Shown: positions 14,122 to 22,540 of the stretch, piece by piece
Layout: each line of letters opens with the position of its first letter
How positions within the stretch are numbered: position 1 is the stretch's first letter
From: JBBDIK01 sp040880465
GTDB taxonomy: Bacteria; Actinomycetota; UBA4738; JBBDHU01
Assembly: GCA_040880465.1 (NCBI GenBank)
Contig: JBBDIK010000009.1
Location: forward strand, 1 to 25,426
Direction: 5' to 3'
DNA length: 25,426 nt
Made by a program: the position numbers and the translations under genes
Notes under the pieces: generated by a model
Seen by the model: the letters and a program-made list of their open reading frames with translations, nothing else
What the model was told of the DNA's origin: nothing
Databases searched by the model: none

Positions 14122-17100
14122 CTAGGCATCGCTACCGGACCTGAACCGGCACTGCTGCGCACTACAGTCCATCTTGTAGGTCCGAAAGTGGCCGCTGTTG
14201 GGGGTCTCGTCCCATCCGCTGCAGCCGGTACAGGAAACCTTGTATAGGAAGTTGACATAGTGACTCGATGATTCCATGTCCTCGAACGTCGTACCCCTCT
14301 TGAAGCTCTCAGGACCGTCCTCGTCTATGGAGCCACGCCAATCCTGCCATCCGTTGGAACAGCTCGTCGTCCCGAGGAAGGGACCGTTTTCGTCTCGGCA
14401 ATTGCGGCGGAGATTGAGTTGCAGGGCGACTCCTCCACTTTGGCGCAGAGTCACGCTCATGGCCCATCGAAGATTGTCGCCGTTGATTACCAACGACGCA
14501 CCTAGCGCGACTCGACCGCGCCACTGTCCTTGGACGTGGACGTTGTACAAGTCCCTGTATTGCCAATGCGTGCTGTCAATCCGAGCTCCGACGCGCTGGG
14601 CGGAAAGCCCACTCACGTCATGCTTGGACAGTGGATTCTCCTCCCCATACCCGAACTGATTCATGCTGCCTGGGTTCTCGACGTCACCGAACAGCACGTC
14701 GCGCGTGGTGAACCGGCCCAGCCCCGGCCCATACAGCCTCGTGGTCATGTCCACGAACCCCGTATCGGCGTCGGTGTATTGAGACTGGAACCCGAGTACG
14801 GAATCGTTCCCCGACTGCCCGGTAGGCTCGCCCCAGGGCGAGTACAGCTGCGATCCGGTCACAGTACCTGCTGTGTCCACGAGACTCATCGTATCTCCGT
14901 GCAGGTCCCGCGTGAAGAATGCGGTGTCGAGCCCATCCGACTGCGCCAGTGGTCCGAACCCGCTGTTCGCATACATCGTCGTCGGCGAACCCGCGCCCGC
15001 CTCCTCCTCGGCAGAGAGCATCTCACCCGTCCCCTCGTAGAAGTGAAGAGTGTTTGAGAGAATCGGGCCCCCGGGGGCCTTCAGGCGCTGGTAGACCCGG
15101 TCGAGCGGATCGTGATCCCAAACGACATCTCCAACCGCTTCGTTACATCCAGTCGTCGCGCCAAAGGCAACTGAGCGCAGCAGGTCAAACCCGTCATACC
15201 AGTAGCAGCGGTCTCCGGTCGCTCCGCCCGGCTCGTCGATCGAGCGCAAGTTCCCGATCGCGTCGTGGGTGAACGCCGTTCCGTCTGACTCGGAAAGCGG
15301 AAGCCCGGCGTCGTCGTAGGTCGTCGTCACCGCCGGGTCGGCGCCGACCTGCACGCTCGTGCGGTTCCCGGTGTTGTCGTATCCGTAGCTGGTCGCCACC
15401 GAGTCGGGGTCGGTGGCTGAGACCATCCGGTTCTGGTCATCGTAGGAATAGCTCCAGGTTCCCGACCCGGGCGTGAGGCCCCCGCCGGGCTTCGCGACGC
15501 TCTCAAGGCGCGAGACGACGTTCCCGGCTTCGTCGTAGGAAAGATCGAAGTCGCCGACCGTGCCAGAAGGCCCGGTGATCGTCTGGGTATCGACCATCCC
15601 GGTGGCCGCCTCATAGGTCCGGACCCAGGTGAGCTGCGCGGGGTCCGTGCGTCCGGTGACGCGCCCGGCGCCATCGTAGGAATAGCTCGTGACTTGGCCC
15701 GTGAAGGGATCGGTCACCGCAGAAAGCAGCCCGTTCGCGTTGTATCCGAAGCTCGTCGTGCCCGCTCGGGTCGTTACCTGATCCAGGTGCCCGTCGATCG
15801 AGTTGAACTCATACGCCGTCTCGTCGAAGGACGCCGGCACGCCGCCACTGTTGGTCGCATCCACCGTGACGAGGCGGTTGTCCTCATCGTAGGAGAGATC
15901 AATCTCCATCCCGTCGCGGATTGCCGTCAGGATGTTGCCTGCCTCGTCGAACGTGAAGCGTTTCGCACAGATCCTGCAGGCGAACATCGGGGGGTCGGTG
16001 TAGCCATTGCCGAGCATGCGCGTGAAGGTGAGCCTCCCCTGCGCATCGTAGGCCGAAGAGACGAGGAATCCGCTCGGCGTGCTCCGATCGGTCTCCCAGC
16101 TGGCGGCGTTGTAGCCCATGGTCGTCGTTCCTCGGGCATCGGTGGCGCTGACCTGGTTGCCTCGCTCATCGAAGGAGAACGTGCGGACCATCACCTGTCC
16201 CGGCTGCATCGGCTGGACGATCCGCACCATCTCGCCCGCATCGTCGTAGACCATCTGGTTGGTGTTGGGCGCTGGCAGTCCAGCCTGCTGGACGCTTGTC
16301 AGACGCCCGTCCCCGTCGTAGCCAAAGACGAGGCGATCATCGACCCCTGAGCGCGGGCCGTCCATCTCGGTCTCGCGGCCCTGGGGGTCATAGGAGCGCG
16401 TCGTCACCGCATCCCCGGGTCCCTGGAACGGCGCCGTCTCGACCCGCAGATCCCCGTACGCGCTGTAGTCCTCCTCGGTCGCCACGCCCGCGGAGTCAAC
16501 CATCTGGACCTGGTTGTCCTGTTCGTCGTAGGAATAGGTCTCAGCATCGAAGGAACCGGTCCGGTAGCTCGTCTCACGCCCGAGCACGTCAAGCACCGTC
16601 ACCGACGCAACGCCGGCAGGGTCGGTTTCCCGCGTCTCGTTCACGTAGAGCCCGCCGTCGGAGAGCACGTACTCGGTCGTGCTCAACAGGCCACTCGGCG
16701 TTGTCACCGCGATCTCTCGGTTCAGGGCGTCGAAAGTGGTCTGCGTGACGAAGGCGTCATCACGGGGGTCGGTCGCAGAGACCTCGTTGTCTGCCCAGTC
16801 GTGGTCGTAGATAACCGTGCCGGCGTCCGTCGCTGTCTGTTCGGTGAGGCGCCCCGAATCGTCGAAGACAGAATCGGTTACCTGGTGCTGGACGGGGGAT
16901 GCGTCAACGAGCATGTCGGTTTGGACCTCGCGGCCCGCATCATCGTAGGAATGTGTCGTGATCGCATCGCCGGGGGGGTCCTCGACCAGCAGGCGCCCCA
17001 TCGGATCGTAGGTGAAGCTCGTCGTCCGGTCCTGCGCAGGCTGGTCGAAAACGGCACGGACGTGCAGGGTCTCCTGCGTCACCTGGCCGCGCGCGTTGCA

Positions 17101-20100
17101 TGTCCGGTCGGTTACCGCGCCGGTGGGCGAGACCTCGTGGATCGCGCACATCGAGTCCGCCGCATATTCGTAGGTCGTCTCTGACTCCTCGGGCAGCCCC
17201 GCGGCGATGCGTTCGGTCTCGATGCGCCCGAACTCGTCAGCGTCCGATTCGGCCCGCCGGTCATCCGTCCCGTCGGACTCCACGACGCGCGTCGCGATGC
17301 GGGTGATCTTGGCGTCCCCGGCAAAAGTCACCTCGGTGTCGAGGCGCGAGCCGTCCTGCACGGGAGCTGACGTGTCGTCGGTTGGCAGCCCCACGCGCGG
17401 GGCGATGTCGCCCTCTGCCATCGCCTGGAACGTGTTCCCCGCACCGCCGTTCCAGGCGAAGTCGAAGGAGGCGGTTCCTGTCAGGTCCCCGTAGCGGATC
17501 TGGATCGGCCAGAAGCCATCGGGGAGGGTGATCGACGGGTTCGCGGCGCTGCCGCAGTTCGGGCTGGCGGCGTTCTGGTTGTCGGCGAAGCAATCGAGCA
17601 GCACCGATTCGGCGACGACCAGGCGCACGCCGTCGTTGGTCGCGAAGCGGAACCGGTAGGTCTGGTCGGTGCCCGAGTCGTTGTGCAAGTATCCCCGGAA
17701 GCGCATCGACCAGGAGTTGCCGCTCGTTACCCCCGGCGGCCCGCCCGTGCCGAAGGCCTCTGACATCGGTCCCTGCCAGTGGCGCTGGTCCACGGGTTCG
17801 CCCGACAGGTCAGCCGTGTCGAACGTGATGACCTTGGCGCCCGTCACGTTCTGATCGTAGTCAGAGCTCGAATCGGCTCGGTCACCCCCGATGTCCGGGG
17901 CAGCGCGCGTCATCGAGGTCTGGCGGAACGGGGCCGTCGTCTGGTAGGTGTATTCATCCGCCAGATGGTCGAGCGGCCCGAGAAGCGCGTTGTCGTTCCC
18001 GCAAAGGGATGGCGAAAGCAACTGGCGGGCGTTTGCCTCCCTGCTGCGCTCGCAGACGAGGTTGTGGTTCGCGTCATAGAGCATCGTTGCAACCGGCAGG
18101 TACCCGGTCTGGTCTGCGGGCCCCGTCTCGCGGATCGGAAGGCCGACGGTGTTGAACTCGAGCATCGTTCGGAAGTCGCCCGGGTCGCCGGTGAGGGGCC
18201 CGCGCGGATCGGTGACGATCGTCGTCGAGGCGGTCCGGCCGTGGAAGGGCCCCTGGTATTCGAACGTCCACGGCGTCGAGGAGGAGGACGCTCCTCCGTC
18301 CGGGGCCTTGGCTGATGCCACGCGTCCGTTCGCATCGTAGGTGAGCAGCCACCCGGTGTTCCCGCGGTCTACCACCTCGCCGTCGCGGACCTCGGTGAGC
18401 AAGCCAAAGCTGCGCTTGGCCTCGACCTGGTCTCCGGCCGGGTTGATCATCTCGACCTCATCAGTGCTCACGTTCACGTCGAAGACCGCGCCGTCCCAGG
18501 TCGAGACGGAATCGAGCGTGCCCGCTGACCCCGGCGTCCAGATGAACCTGATCGCTCGCCCGAGGCCATCGGTTACGGAAGTCACGCGGTCCTTCGCGTT
18601 GTAGGCGTAGGTCAAGACCTCGCCTTCGGCCGCGGCATCGGGGTCGGTGCCTGCGAAGCGGGCGGTCGAAAGCCTTCCCTTGGCATCGAAGGTGTAGGTG
18701 CCGCCTTCTGCCGCCTCATAGATGTAGGTCCCGTCTTCTGCCTTGTCCATCTCGCCGGTTCCCGCGCCGATGGGCAGGTAAGAGCGTGCCCGTTCGTCCC
18801 GCAGCGCGAAGTAGCGCCGCTCTCCGTCGGACAGGATCAGTTTCACGCCCGTGGAGGGTGCGGGCCGAAGCTCCTTAACCCTTACCGGCAGCTCCTGGCC
18901 TGCGGGCCCGGCGTAGACGTCCCAGCCCGCACCGAGCCCGGCGTCGCCTGGGTCCTGGGAGTTGTAGGCAAGGCCGAAGGCGATGTCACCGCTTCTGCTC
19001 TGGCGGGTATCGAAGGGAAGGGAAAGGTACGCGTTGCCATTTGATTCGTTGACTCCAAGCATCATGTTGTTGCCGAGCTCGTGGGTCCACATGGGATATG
19101 ACTCGTCCGCCCCGAGGTGAGCGAGCGCGATCTGCAGCGCCCGAACCTCTGAGGATGGGGCGGCGTGCTGCGTGCCTTCGGCGTCGGTGAGCGAGCAGAG
19201 GCTCGCGGGCGGGTTGCAGACGTCGCGCGCCTGCACGCGCCAGTAGTAGGTCTCGCCGTCCATGAGCACCCCGGGCGCGACGTTGTAGGTGCGCTGGTCG
19301 GTGAAGGGTGATTCGACGACCACGTTCGCGGCGAAGGCCGACTGGGAGGTCGAGACCTGGAAACGGACCAGGACCGGGTCCCCGTTCGGGTCGGTCGGGA
19401 TCGACGTGATTCTTAACGCCGGGGCCTCGGTCTCCACGACGTCGCTGCTGGGGGAACGAAGCTCCGGGGAGGCAGGCAGGTCGTTGAAGGTAAGGGCGAG
19501 TGCCGGACGGTCGGCGCCGCCTGACTCACTGGAGCGGAAGGAGGCATCCTTGTTCGCGGACAGCCGCACGCCTTCATCGGTCTGCGCGCCCGAGAGGTAC
19601 CGGTGATAGAGCTCCCCCACATCGAAGGTGAACAGCGACCCCGCCGGGCCGTTGTCGTCGTCCTCGACGGGGCCGACCGAGGGCTGGTTGATCCATTTCA
19701 GCTGGTTTGGCCATGCCGCGGTGACCCCGGCGGCATCGACCTTCGCGCCCGGCTCGCGCGTGATGTTTCGAACCATCAGGTCCGCCTCGTAGACCAGGCG
19801 CCCTGGGACCACCAGGTCATCCGTGTCGAAGCGGATGAAGCTGTGCTTCCTTGCCCCGGGGGTGTTCGAGACGAGGAGCTGGGTGCCGTTCTCGAAGCGC
19901 GTGTTCGGGTTCGCCTCGTCCACGTAGCCGTCGCGGACCGGATGAAGCGTGACCGCTCCGGGGTCCACGGTGACCGGGAAGGCCGCGGCAGCAAGGAACG
20001 CCTGCGGGATCTCGACCGACAAGAGGAAACCGCCCGGCTGCGGGGAAAGGGAATAGGTGGCGACGGTCAAGGCGCCACCGGCGTCGGTGACCTCGGGCGC

Positions 20101-20865
20101 GGGCATCTGGGCGAGGGGGCCGGAGGCGCCCGAGATGAGGACGGTTCCCGAATCGAGACTGAGCCAGAGGTCCGAGGTCGTAACGGCCCAGGAAAGGTCC
20201 GCGTCGGTTTGGGCCGATTCGAGCAGCACGTCCTCCTTGTAGCCGCCGGGGACAAGACGGTAGGTGTAGGTCGTTCCCGGCTCGGCGTTCGGATAGGCGA
20301 TCCCGTCCGGGCGCTCGTGGCCGGTGGTCTTAGCAACCCCGACCGGCGCGATCTTCAGCGAGCCCTCCCCGAAGCTGGCCTTGACCGGGGAGGAAGAAGA
20401 CAGGTGCCGGGGAAGGAAGATCGACGCCTGGCCCGAGGTCCCCGACCACCCGGCCCCGGAACGAGCAAGAGGAGGTGGCTCGTCCGAACCCACCTGCAGC
20501 AGCGCGGTGTGGGCGGGCTTCCCGGGGCCCTCGGCATAGAGGCTGTATCCGTCGCCGCTGCTCGTTTCGGTGAGCCCGGCCACGGCGTCCTGCGGGTCTT
20601 GCACTTCGGGTAGCGACGGCGCGACCTGGTCCGGGTTCTCGACGCCGATCTCGGGGTGGCGAACCGGGACGGGGATGCGCTCGGCGAGCGGCAGCGGGGC
20701 GGGGAAGGCCTTCGCCGGTGCAAGCAGGTCCTCGGGCGAGGGCGACTCGGCAGCCGCCGGAAGGGCGGGAACCGCCGCGAGTCCTGCCGAAACGAGGACG
20801 AGCACAGCGACCTGAGACGTGATTCGCCGAAGTGGCGAGCGGCGCATCCTGGAAGCACTCCCCAT
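14122..20865 (-). CDS. giant secreted YD-repeat (RHS-type) protein with PA14 and DNRLRE modules and unique tail
   Basis: The product has 2247 residues. A Sec signal peptide spans about 1-39 (VLVLVSAGLAAVPALPAAAE). A DNRLRE-like domain (about 305-460, RDGYVDEANPNTRF) and a fibronectin-like stretch (about 465-575) come next. RHS/YD repeats begin near 715 (TYTFDAKGRLSTARF). A PA14-like domain with one Cys pair interrupts them at about 1020-1150 (YRFRFATNDGVRLVV). YD repeats (SYDGAGRVTGRTDP type) continue to about 2050. The repeat array closes with the RHS core end, GRFTTRDVLFGDVENPGS then NPLSKHDVSG. After it, residues 2087-2247 are unrelated to the repeats and hold six cysteines. RHS proteins build a cocoon around a C-terminal toxin in many bacteria. 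Start ATG 20865 lacks a clear ribosome binding site. ATG 20847, with GGGGAG upstream, is an alternative. Confidence 0.92.
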   Translation of the reverse strand: MGSASRMRRSPLRRITSQVAVLVLVSAGLAAVPALPAAAESPSPEDLLAPAKAFPAPLPLAERIPVPVRHPEIGVENPDQVAPSLPEVQDPQDAVAGLTETSSGDGYSLYAEGPGKPAHTALLQVGSDEPPPLARSGAGWSGTSGQASIFLPRHLSSSSPVKASFGEGSLKIAPVGVAKTTGHERPDGIAYPNAEPGTTYTYRLVPGGYKEDVLLESAQTDADLSWAVTTSDLWLSLDSGTVLISGASGPLAQMPAPEVTDAGGALTVATYSLSPQPGGFLLSVEIPQAFLAAAAFPVTVDPGAVTLHPVRDGYVDEANPNTRFENGTQLLVSNTPGARKHSFIRFDTDDLVVPGRLVYEADLMVRNITREPGAKVDAAGVTAAWPNQLKWINQPSVGPVEDDDNGPAGSLFTFDVGELYHRYLSGAQTDEGVRLSANKDASFRSSESGGADRPALALTFNDLPASPELRSPSSDVVETEAPALRITSIPTDPNGDPVLVRFQVSTSQSAFAANVVVESPFTDQRTYNVAPGVLMDGETYYWRVQARDVCNPPASLCSLTDAEGTQHAAPSSEVRALQIALAHLGADESYPMWTHELGNNMMLGVNESNGNAYLSLPFDTRQSRSGDIAFGLAYNSQDPGDAGLGAGWDVYAGPAGQELPVRVKELRPAPSTGVKLILSDGERRYFALRDERARSYLPIGAGTGEMDKAEDGTYIYEAAEGGTYTFDAKGRLSTARFAGTDPDAAAEGEVLTYAYNAKDRVTSVTDGLGRAIRFIWTPGSAGTLDSVSTWDGAVFDVNVSTDEVEMINPAGDQVEAKRSFGLLTEVRDGEVVDRGNTGWLLTYDANGRVASAKAPDGGASSSSTPWTFEYQGPFHGRTASTTIVTDPRGPLTGDPGDFRTMLEFNTVGLPIRETGPADQTGYLPVATMLYDANHNLVCERSREANARQLLSPSLCGNDNALLGPLDHLADEYTYQTTAPFRQTSMTRAAPDIGGDRADSSSDYDQNVTGAKVITFDTADLSGEPVDQRHWQGPMSEAFGTGGPPGVTSGNSWSMRFRGYLHNDSGTDQTYRFRFATNDGVRLVVAESVLLDCFADNQNAASPNCGSAANPSITLPDGFWPIQIRYGDLTGTASFDFAWNGGAGNTFQAMAEGDIAPRVGLPTDDTSAPVQDGSRLDTEVTFAGDAKITRIATRVVESDGTDDRRAESDADEFGRIETERIAAGLPEESETTYEYAADSMCAIHEVSPTGAVTDRTCNARGQVTQETLHVRAVFDQPAQDRTTSFTYDPMGRLLVEDPPGDAITTHSYDDAGREVQTDMLVDASPVQHQVTDSVFDDSGRLTEQTATDAGTVIYDHDWADNEVSATDPRDDAFVTQTTFDALNREIAVTTPSGLLSTTEYVLSDGGLYVNETRETDPAGVASVTVLDVLGRETSYRTGSFDAETYSYDEQDNQVQMVDSAGVATEEDYSAYGDLRVETAPFQGPGDAVTTRSYDPQGRETEMDGPRSGVDDRLVFGYDGDGRLTSVQQAGLPAPNTNQMVYDDAGEMVRIVQPMQPGQVMVRTFSFDERGNQVSATDARGTTTMGYNAASWETDRSTPSGFLVSSAYDAQGRLTFTRMLGNGYTDPPMFACRICAKRFTFDEAGNILTAIRDGMEIDLSYDEDNRLVTVDATNSGGVPASFDETAYEFNSIDGHLDQVTTRAGTTSFGYNANGLLSAVTDPFTGQVTSYSYDGAGRVTGRTDPAQLTWVRTYEAATGMVDTQTITGPSGTVGDFDLSYDEAGNVVSRLESVAKPGGGLTPGSGTWSYSYDDQNRMVSATDPDSVATSYGYDNTGNRTSVQVGADPAVTTTYDDAGLPLSESDGTAFTHDAIGNLRSIDEPGGATGDRCYWYDGFDLLRSVAFGATTGCNEAVGDVVWDHDPLDRVYQRLKAPGGPILSNTLHFYEGTGEMLSAEEEAGAGSPTTMYANSGFGPLAQSDGLDTAFFTRDLHGDTMSLVDTAGTVTGSQLYSPWGEPTGQSGNDSVLGFQSQYTDADTGFVDMTTRLYGPGLGRFTTRDVLFGDVENPGSMNQFGYGEENPLSKHDVSGLSAQRVGARIDSTHWQYRDLYNVHVQGQWRGRVALGASLVINGDNLRWAMSVTLRQSGGVALQLNLRRNCRDENGPFLGTTSCSNGWQDWRGSIDEDGPESFKRGTTFEDMESSSHYVNFLYKVSCTGCSGWDETPNSGHFRTYKMDCSAQQCRFRSGSDA

Positions 20866-20894
20866 GGGGGGGGCCGACGGGCCCAGAGGCGCCG

Positions 20895-20924
20895 AGGATA
20901 CGAAGATTCCCGAGCACCGTTCAA
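20895..20924 (-). promoter_or_regulatory. sigma70-like promoter of the RHS gene
   Basis: On the minus strand TTGAAC (20919-20924) and TATCCT (20895-20900) are separated by 18 bases. The -10 box lies about 30 bases before the RHS ATG. Both boxes match four or five of six consensus bases. It is the best match in the upstream gap. Confidence 0.4.
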
Positions 20925-21220
20925 TGCCCCAGATGGAGGGCAGAAGGTCGGTCGCTTAGCCTACAACGGCACCGGCGACTGCCTTGACGCTCGACGCGCG
21001 CCAGCACCGGCCACCGTGGGCGATCGGCCCGCCCTCGGCGTTCAGCCACCACCGGGATTGAGGGAGCTGGGATGCAGAAGCGAGAACGTTTCGATGCTCA
21101 TCGTGCTCGGCGCCGTCGTGGTGGTTACGCTCGCCTACATCCTGGTCGCGAAGGCTTCTAGGCAGGTTCCGCGTTGCGGTGCAAGGCGATCCGGCCTAGA
21201 CTTGGCCGCGGGGGTGTGAG
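20925..21220. other. intergenic stretch without a confident gene
   Basis: Apart from the RHS promoter region, no convincing gene is visible. A 41-codon plus-strand frame from the ATG at 21094 begins with a hydrophobic run (MLIVLGAVVVVTLAYILVA). It lacks a good ribosome binding site and ends in low-complexity Arg/Gly sequence. It ends one base before the zinc-finger gene starts, so it could be a small membrane peptide, but support is weak. Confidence 0.4.
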
Positions 21221-21343
21221 GTGGGCGACTGTCTGTGGTGCGAACATGCGGGCTTTCACATGGGCAAACTGCGCAAGGAGGACGACGGTGCCCGCACGTG
21301 CTCCGACTGCGCGGAGTGTTCGGAGGCCCACCGCACGCACTAG
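21221..21343 (+). CDS. 40-residue zinc-finger-like protein
   Basis: A GTG start with GGGGGTG a few bases upstream opens a short frame with an ordered metal-site pattern. CLWCEH gives Cys4, Cys7 and His9, with His13 after it. A charged spacer follows (KLRKEDDGAR). TCSDCAEC gives Cys27, Cys30 and Cys33, and His37 and His40 close the chain. The regular CxxC...CxxCxxC spacing in so short a frame is unlikely by chance. It would form one treble-clef or zinc-ribbon fold. No known family is recognised. It stands alone, on the opposite strand from the RHS gene, and is followed by about 400 bases without a clear gene. Confidence 0.55.
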   Translation: MGDCLWCEHAGFHMGKLRKEDDGARTCSDCAECSEAHRTH

Positions 21344-21748
21344 GGCAGCGGAGCTTGGCCCATCCCTCGACTGCGGGCCTCGCGGCGTGAGAAGCGCAGC
21401 TTGATGGAAGCCTGACCTCGGGGATACGTGCGGCTGAGGATTCGCAGCAAGAATTCAGGCAAACGCATTGGGGATGCTGACGGGAGTCAGCCCCGTGCCC
21501 ATATTCCCCCTCCCAGGGGGTCCAAGATCCGGGGCGCCGCCAGAACGTGGACGCCCCGGTTCTTCTTTTCCGGCCCCCGGCGTGCCCGAAGCTCTGCAGC
21601 TCCGGGCAGGGTACGGATGTGCTCCTCGGCGGGCCCGGTGTGGATTGCTGCGCGCTCGAAGATCGCGATGCGCACTGCGGCGCTTCGACGCCTACCTCGC
21701 GGACCGATGAGGGCGAGAATCGCGGAACCACCTTTACTCCTCGTCGAT
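21344..21748. other. intergenic stretch, no confident gene
   Basis: No frame here has a good ribosome binding site together with protein-like composition. Short G/C hairpins occur (for example CCCCC-TCCCA-GGGGG near 21508-21522). One short RTX-like string on the plus strand near 21605-21645 is discussed under rejected items. Confidence 0.5.
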
Positions 21749-21773
21749 CACAGCGAGGTGCCCCTCGTTTGTG
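21749..21773 (-). terminator. hairpin after the CBS gene
   Basis: CACA-g-CGAGG-TGCC-CCTCG-tt-TGTG forms a 9-bp imperfect stem with a 4-base loop, 9 bases downstream of the CBS gene stop. No long T-tract follows on the minus strand, so termination efficiency is uncertain. Confidence 0.35.
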
Positions 21774-21782
21774 ACCTCGTAG

Positions 21783-22247
21783 CTAGATCGCGTGCGCCTT
21801 CTCGTCGTACATGCTCACTCGAACAAGGGCTTCCGGAGCGCGGGCAACGCCCCTGGCCAGTCGGCCGGTCTCTTCTCCGAACAGCACGCGACCGTGGTCC
21901 AGATCGTCTAAGGAGACGACTCCGATGATCCGGCCGCCGTCGATGACTTGGAGATGGTGAAGCCGAAGCGCTCGCATCCGCCGCGTCACCGAAGATGGGC
22001 TCTCGTCGGGGGTGGCCCCGATCAGCGTGGTCGGGATCCAGTCGATGGCGAGCGCCTCGATCGGGTCCGTGCCCGCCGCTGCCGCGACCCCCAGGTCGTC
22101 CTGGGTGAGAAGGCCCACGATCTGCCCCTCCTCGGCTAGCCCGACCGCCACGACTCCTTCGCGGCCCATGACGCGAGCGGCCATCGCAAGGGTTGCCGTT
22201 GCAGGGACGGTCGGGATCCTCGACTCGTATAGCGTGCTGATATCCAC
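21783..22247 (-). CDS. CBS-domain pair protein
   Basis: The product has 154 residues and is soluble. The first CBS motif is around 20-60 (AARVMGREGVVAVGLAE, then IVGLLTQDDLG). The second is around 75-125 (SPSSVTRRMRALRLHHLQVI, then RIIGVVSLDDL). Such pairs bind adenine nucleotides or related ligands and act as sensors. No catalytic domain is attached. GTG at 22247 is chosen because GGAGGG (22257-22262) lies 9 bases upstream. The longer start at 22286 has no ribosome binding site. A degenerate, His-rich C-terminus ends the chain. The gene is divergent from the hybrid kinase across about 290 bases, which may hold promoters for both. A functional link is only suggested by position. Confidence 0.85.
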   Translation of the reverse strand: MDISTLYESRIPTVPATATLAMAARVMGREGVVAVGLAEEGQIVGLLTQDDLGVAAAAGTDPIEALAIDWIPTTLIGATPDESPSSVTRRMRALRLHHLQVIDGGRIIGVVSLDDLDHGRVLFGEETGRLARGVARAPEALVRVSMYDEKAHAI

Positions 22248-22540
22248 TGGCGCGAACCCTCCGATGATGGATGCTGAGCGCTTCACTGGCTTGGTCGGCA
22301 GGTTCTCTCAGGGTTGGTCCAGCGCGGCGTCAAGAGACCGTCTGAGATCACGATGGTCCGCAGCTGCTGGATGATCTGCGGCTGAGTGGCGGTATCGCGC
22401 AACGATGCCCGTGGGCAAGCGAACTCGCCGGGGGTGCTTCGCCCAGTGCGCCCTGCCGGCGCCAACGCGGCGTCACACCCGCACCGAGATTGACCGAAGC
22501 ATGACGAACACGTGAGCCGTCATGGGGCGAAAGGGCCGAA

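Noticed and set aside
19603..20613. 336-codon plus-strand frame antisense to the RHS gene
   Set aside because: Arg/Gly/Val-rich translation without domains or ribosome binding site; it is a GC-driven shadow of the RHS reading frame, as are the other long antisense frames in 14122-20865.
21094..21219. 41-codon hydrophobic frame before the zinc-finger gene
   Set aside because: Weak ribosome binding site and a non-specific C-terminus; kept only as a possibility in the intergenic note.
21547..21774. Plus-strand frame with an RTX-like string (GTDVLLGGPGVD)
   Set aside because: Only one nonapeptide-like unit, no signal peptide, no ribosome binding site and frameshifted surroundings; it may be a relic but chance is as likely.
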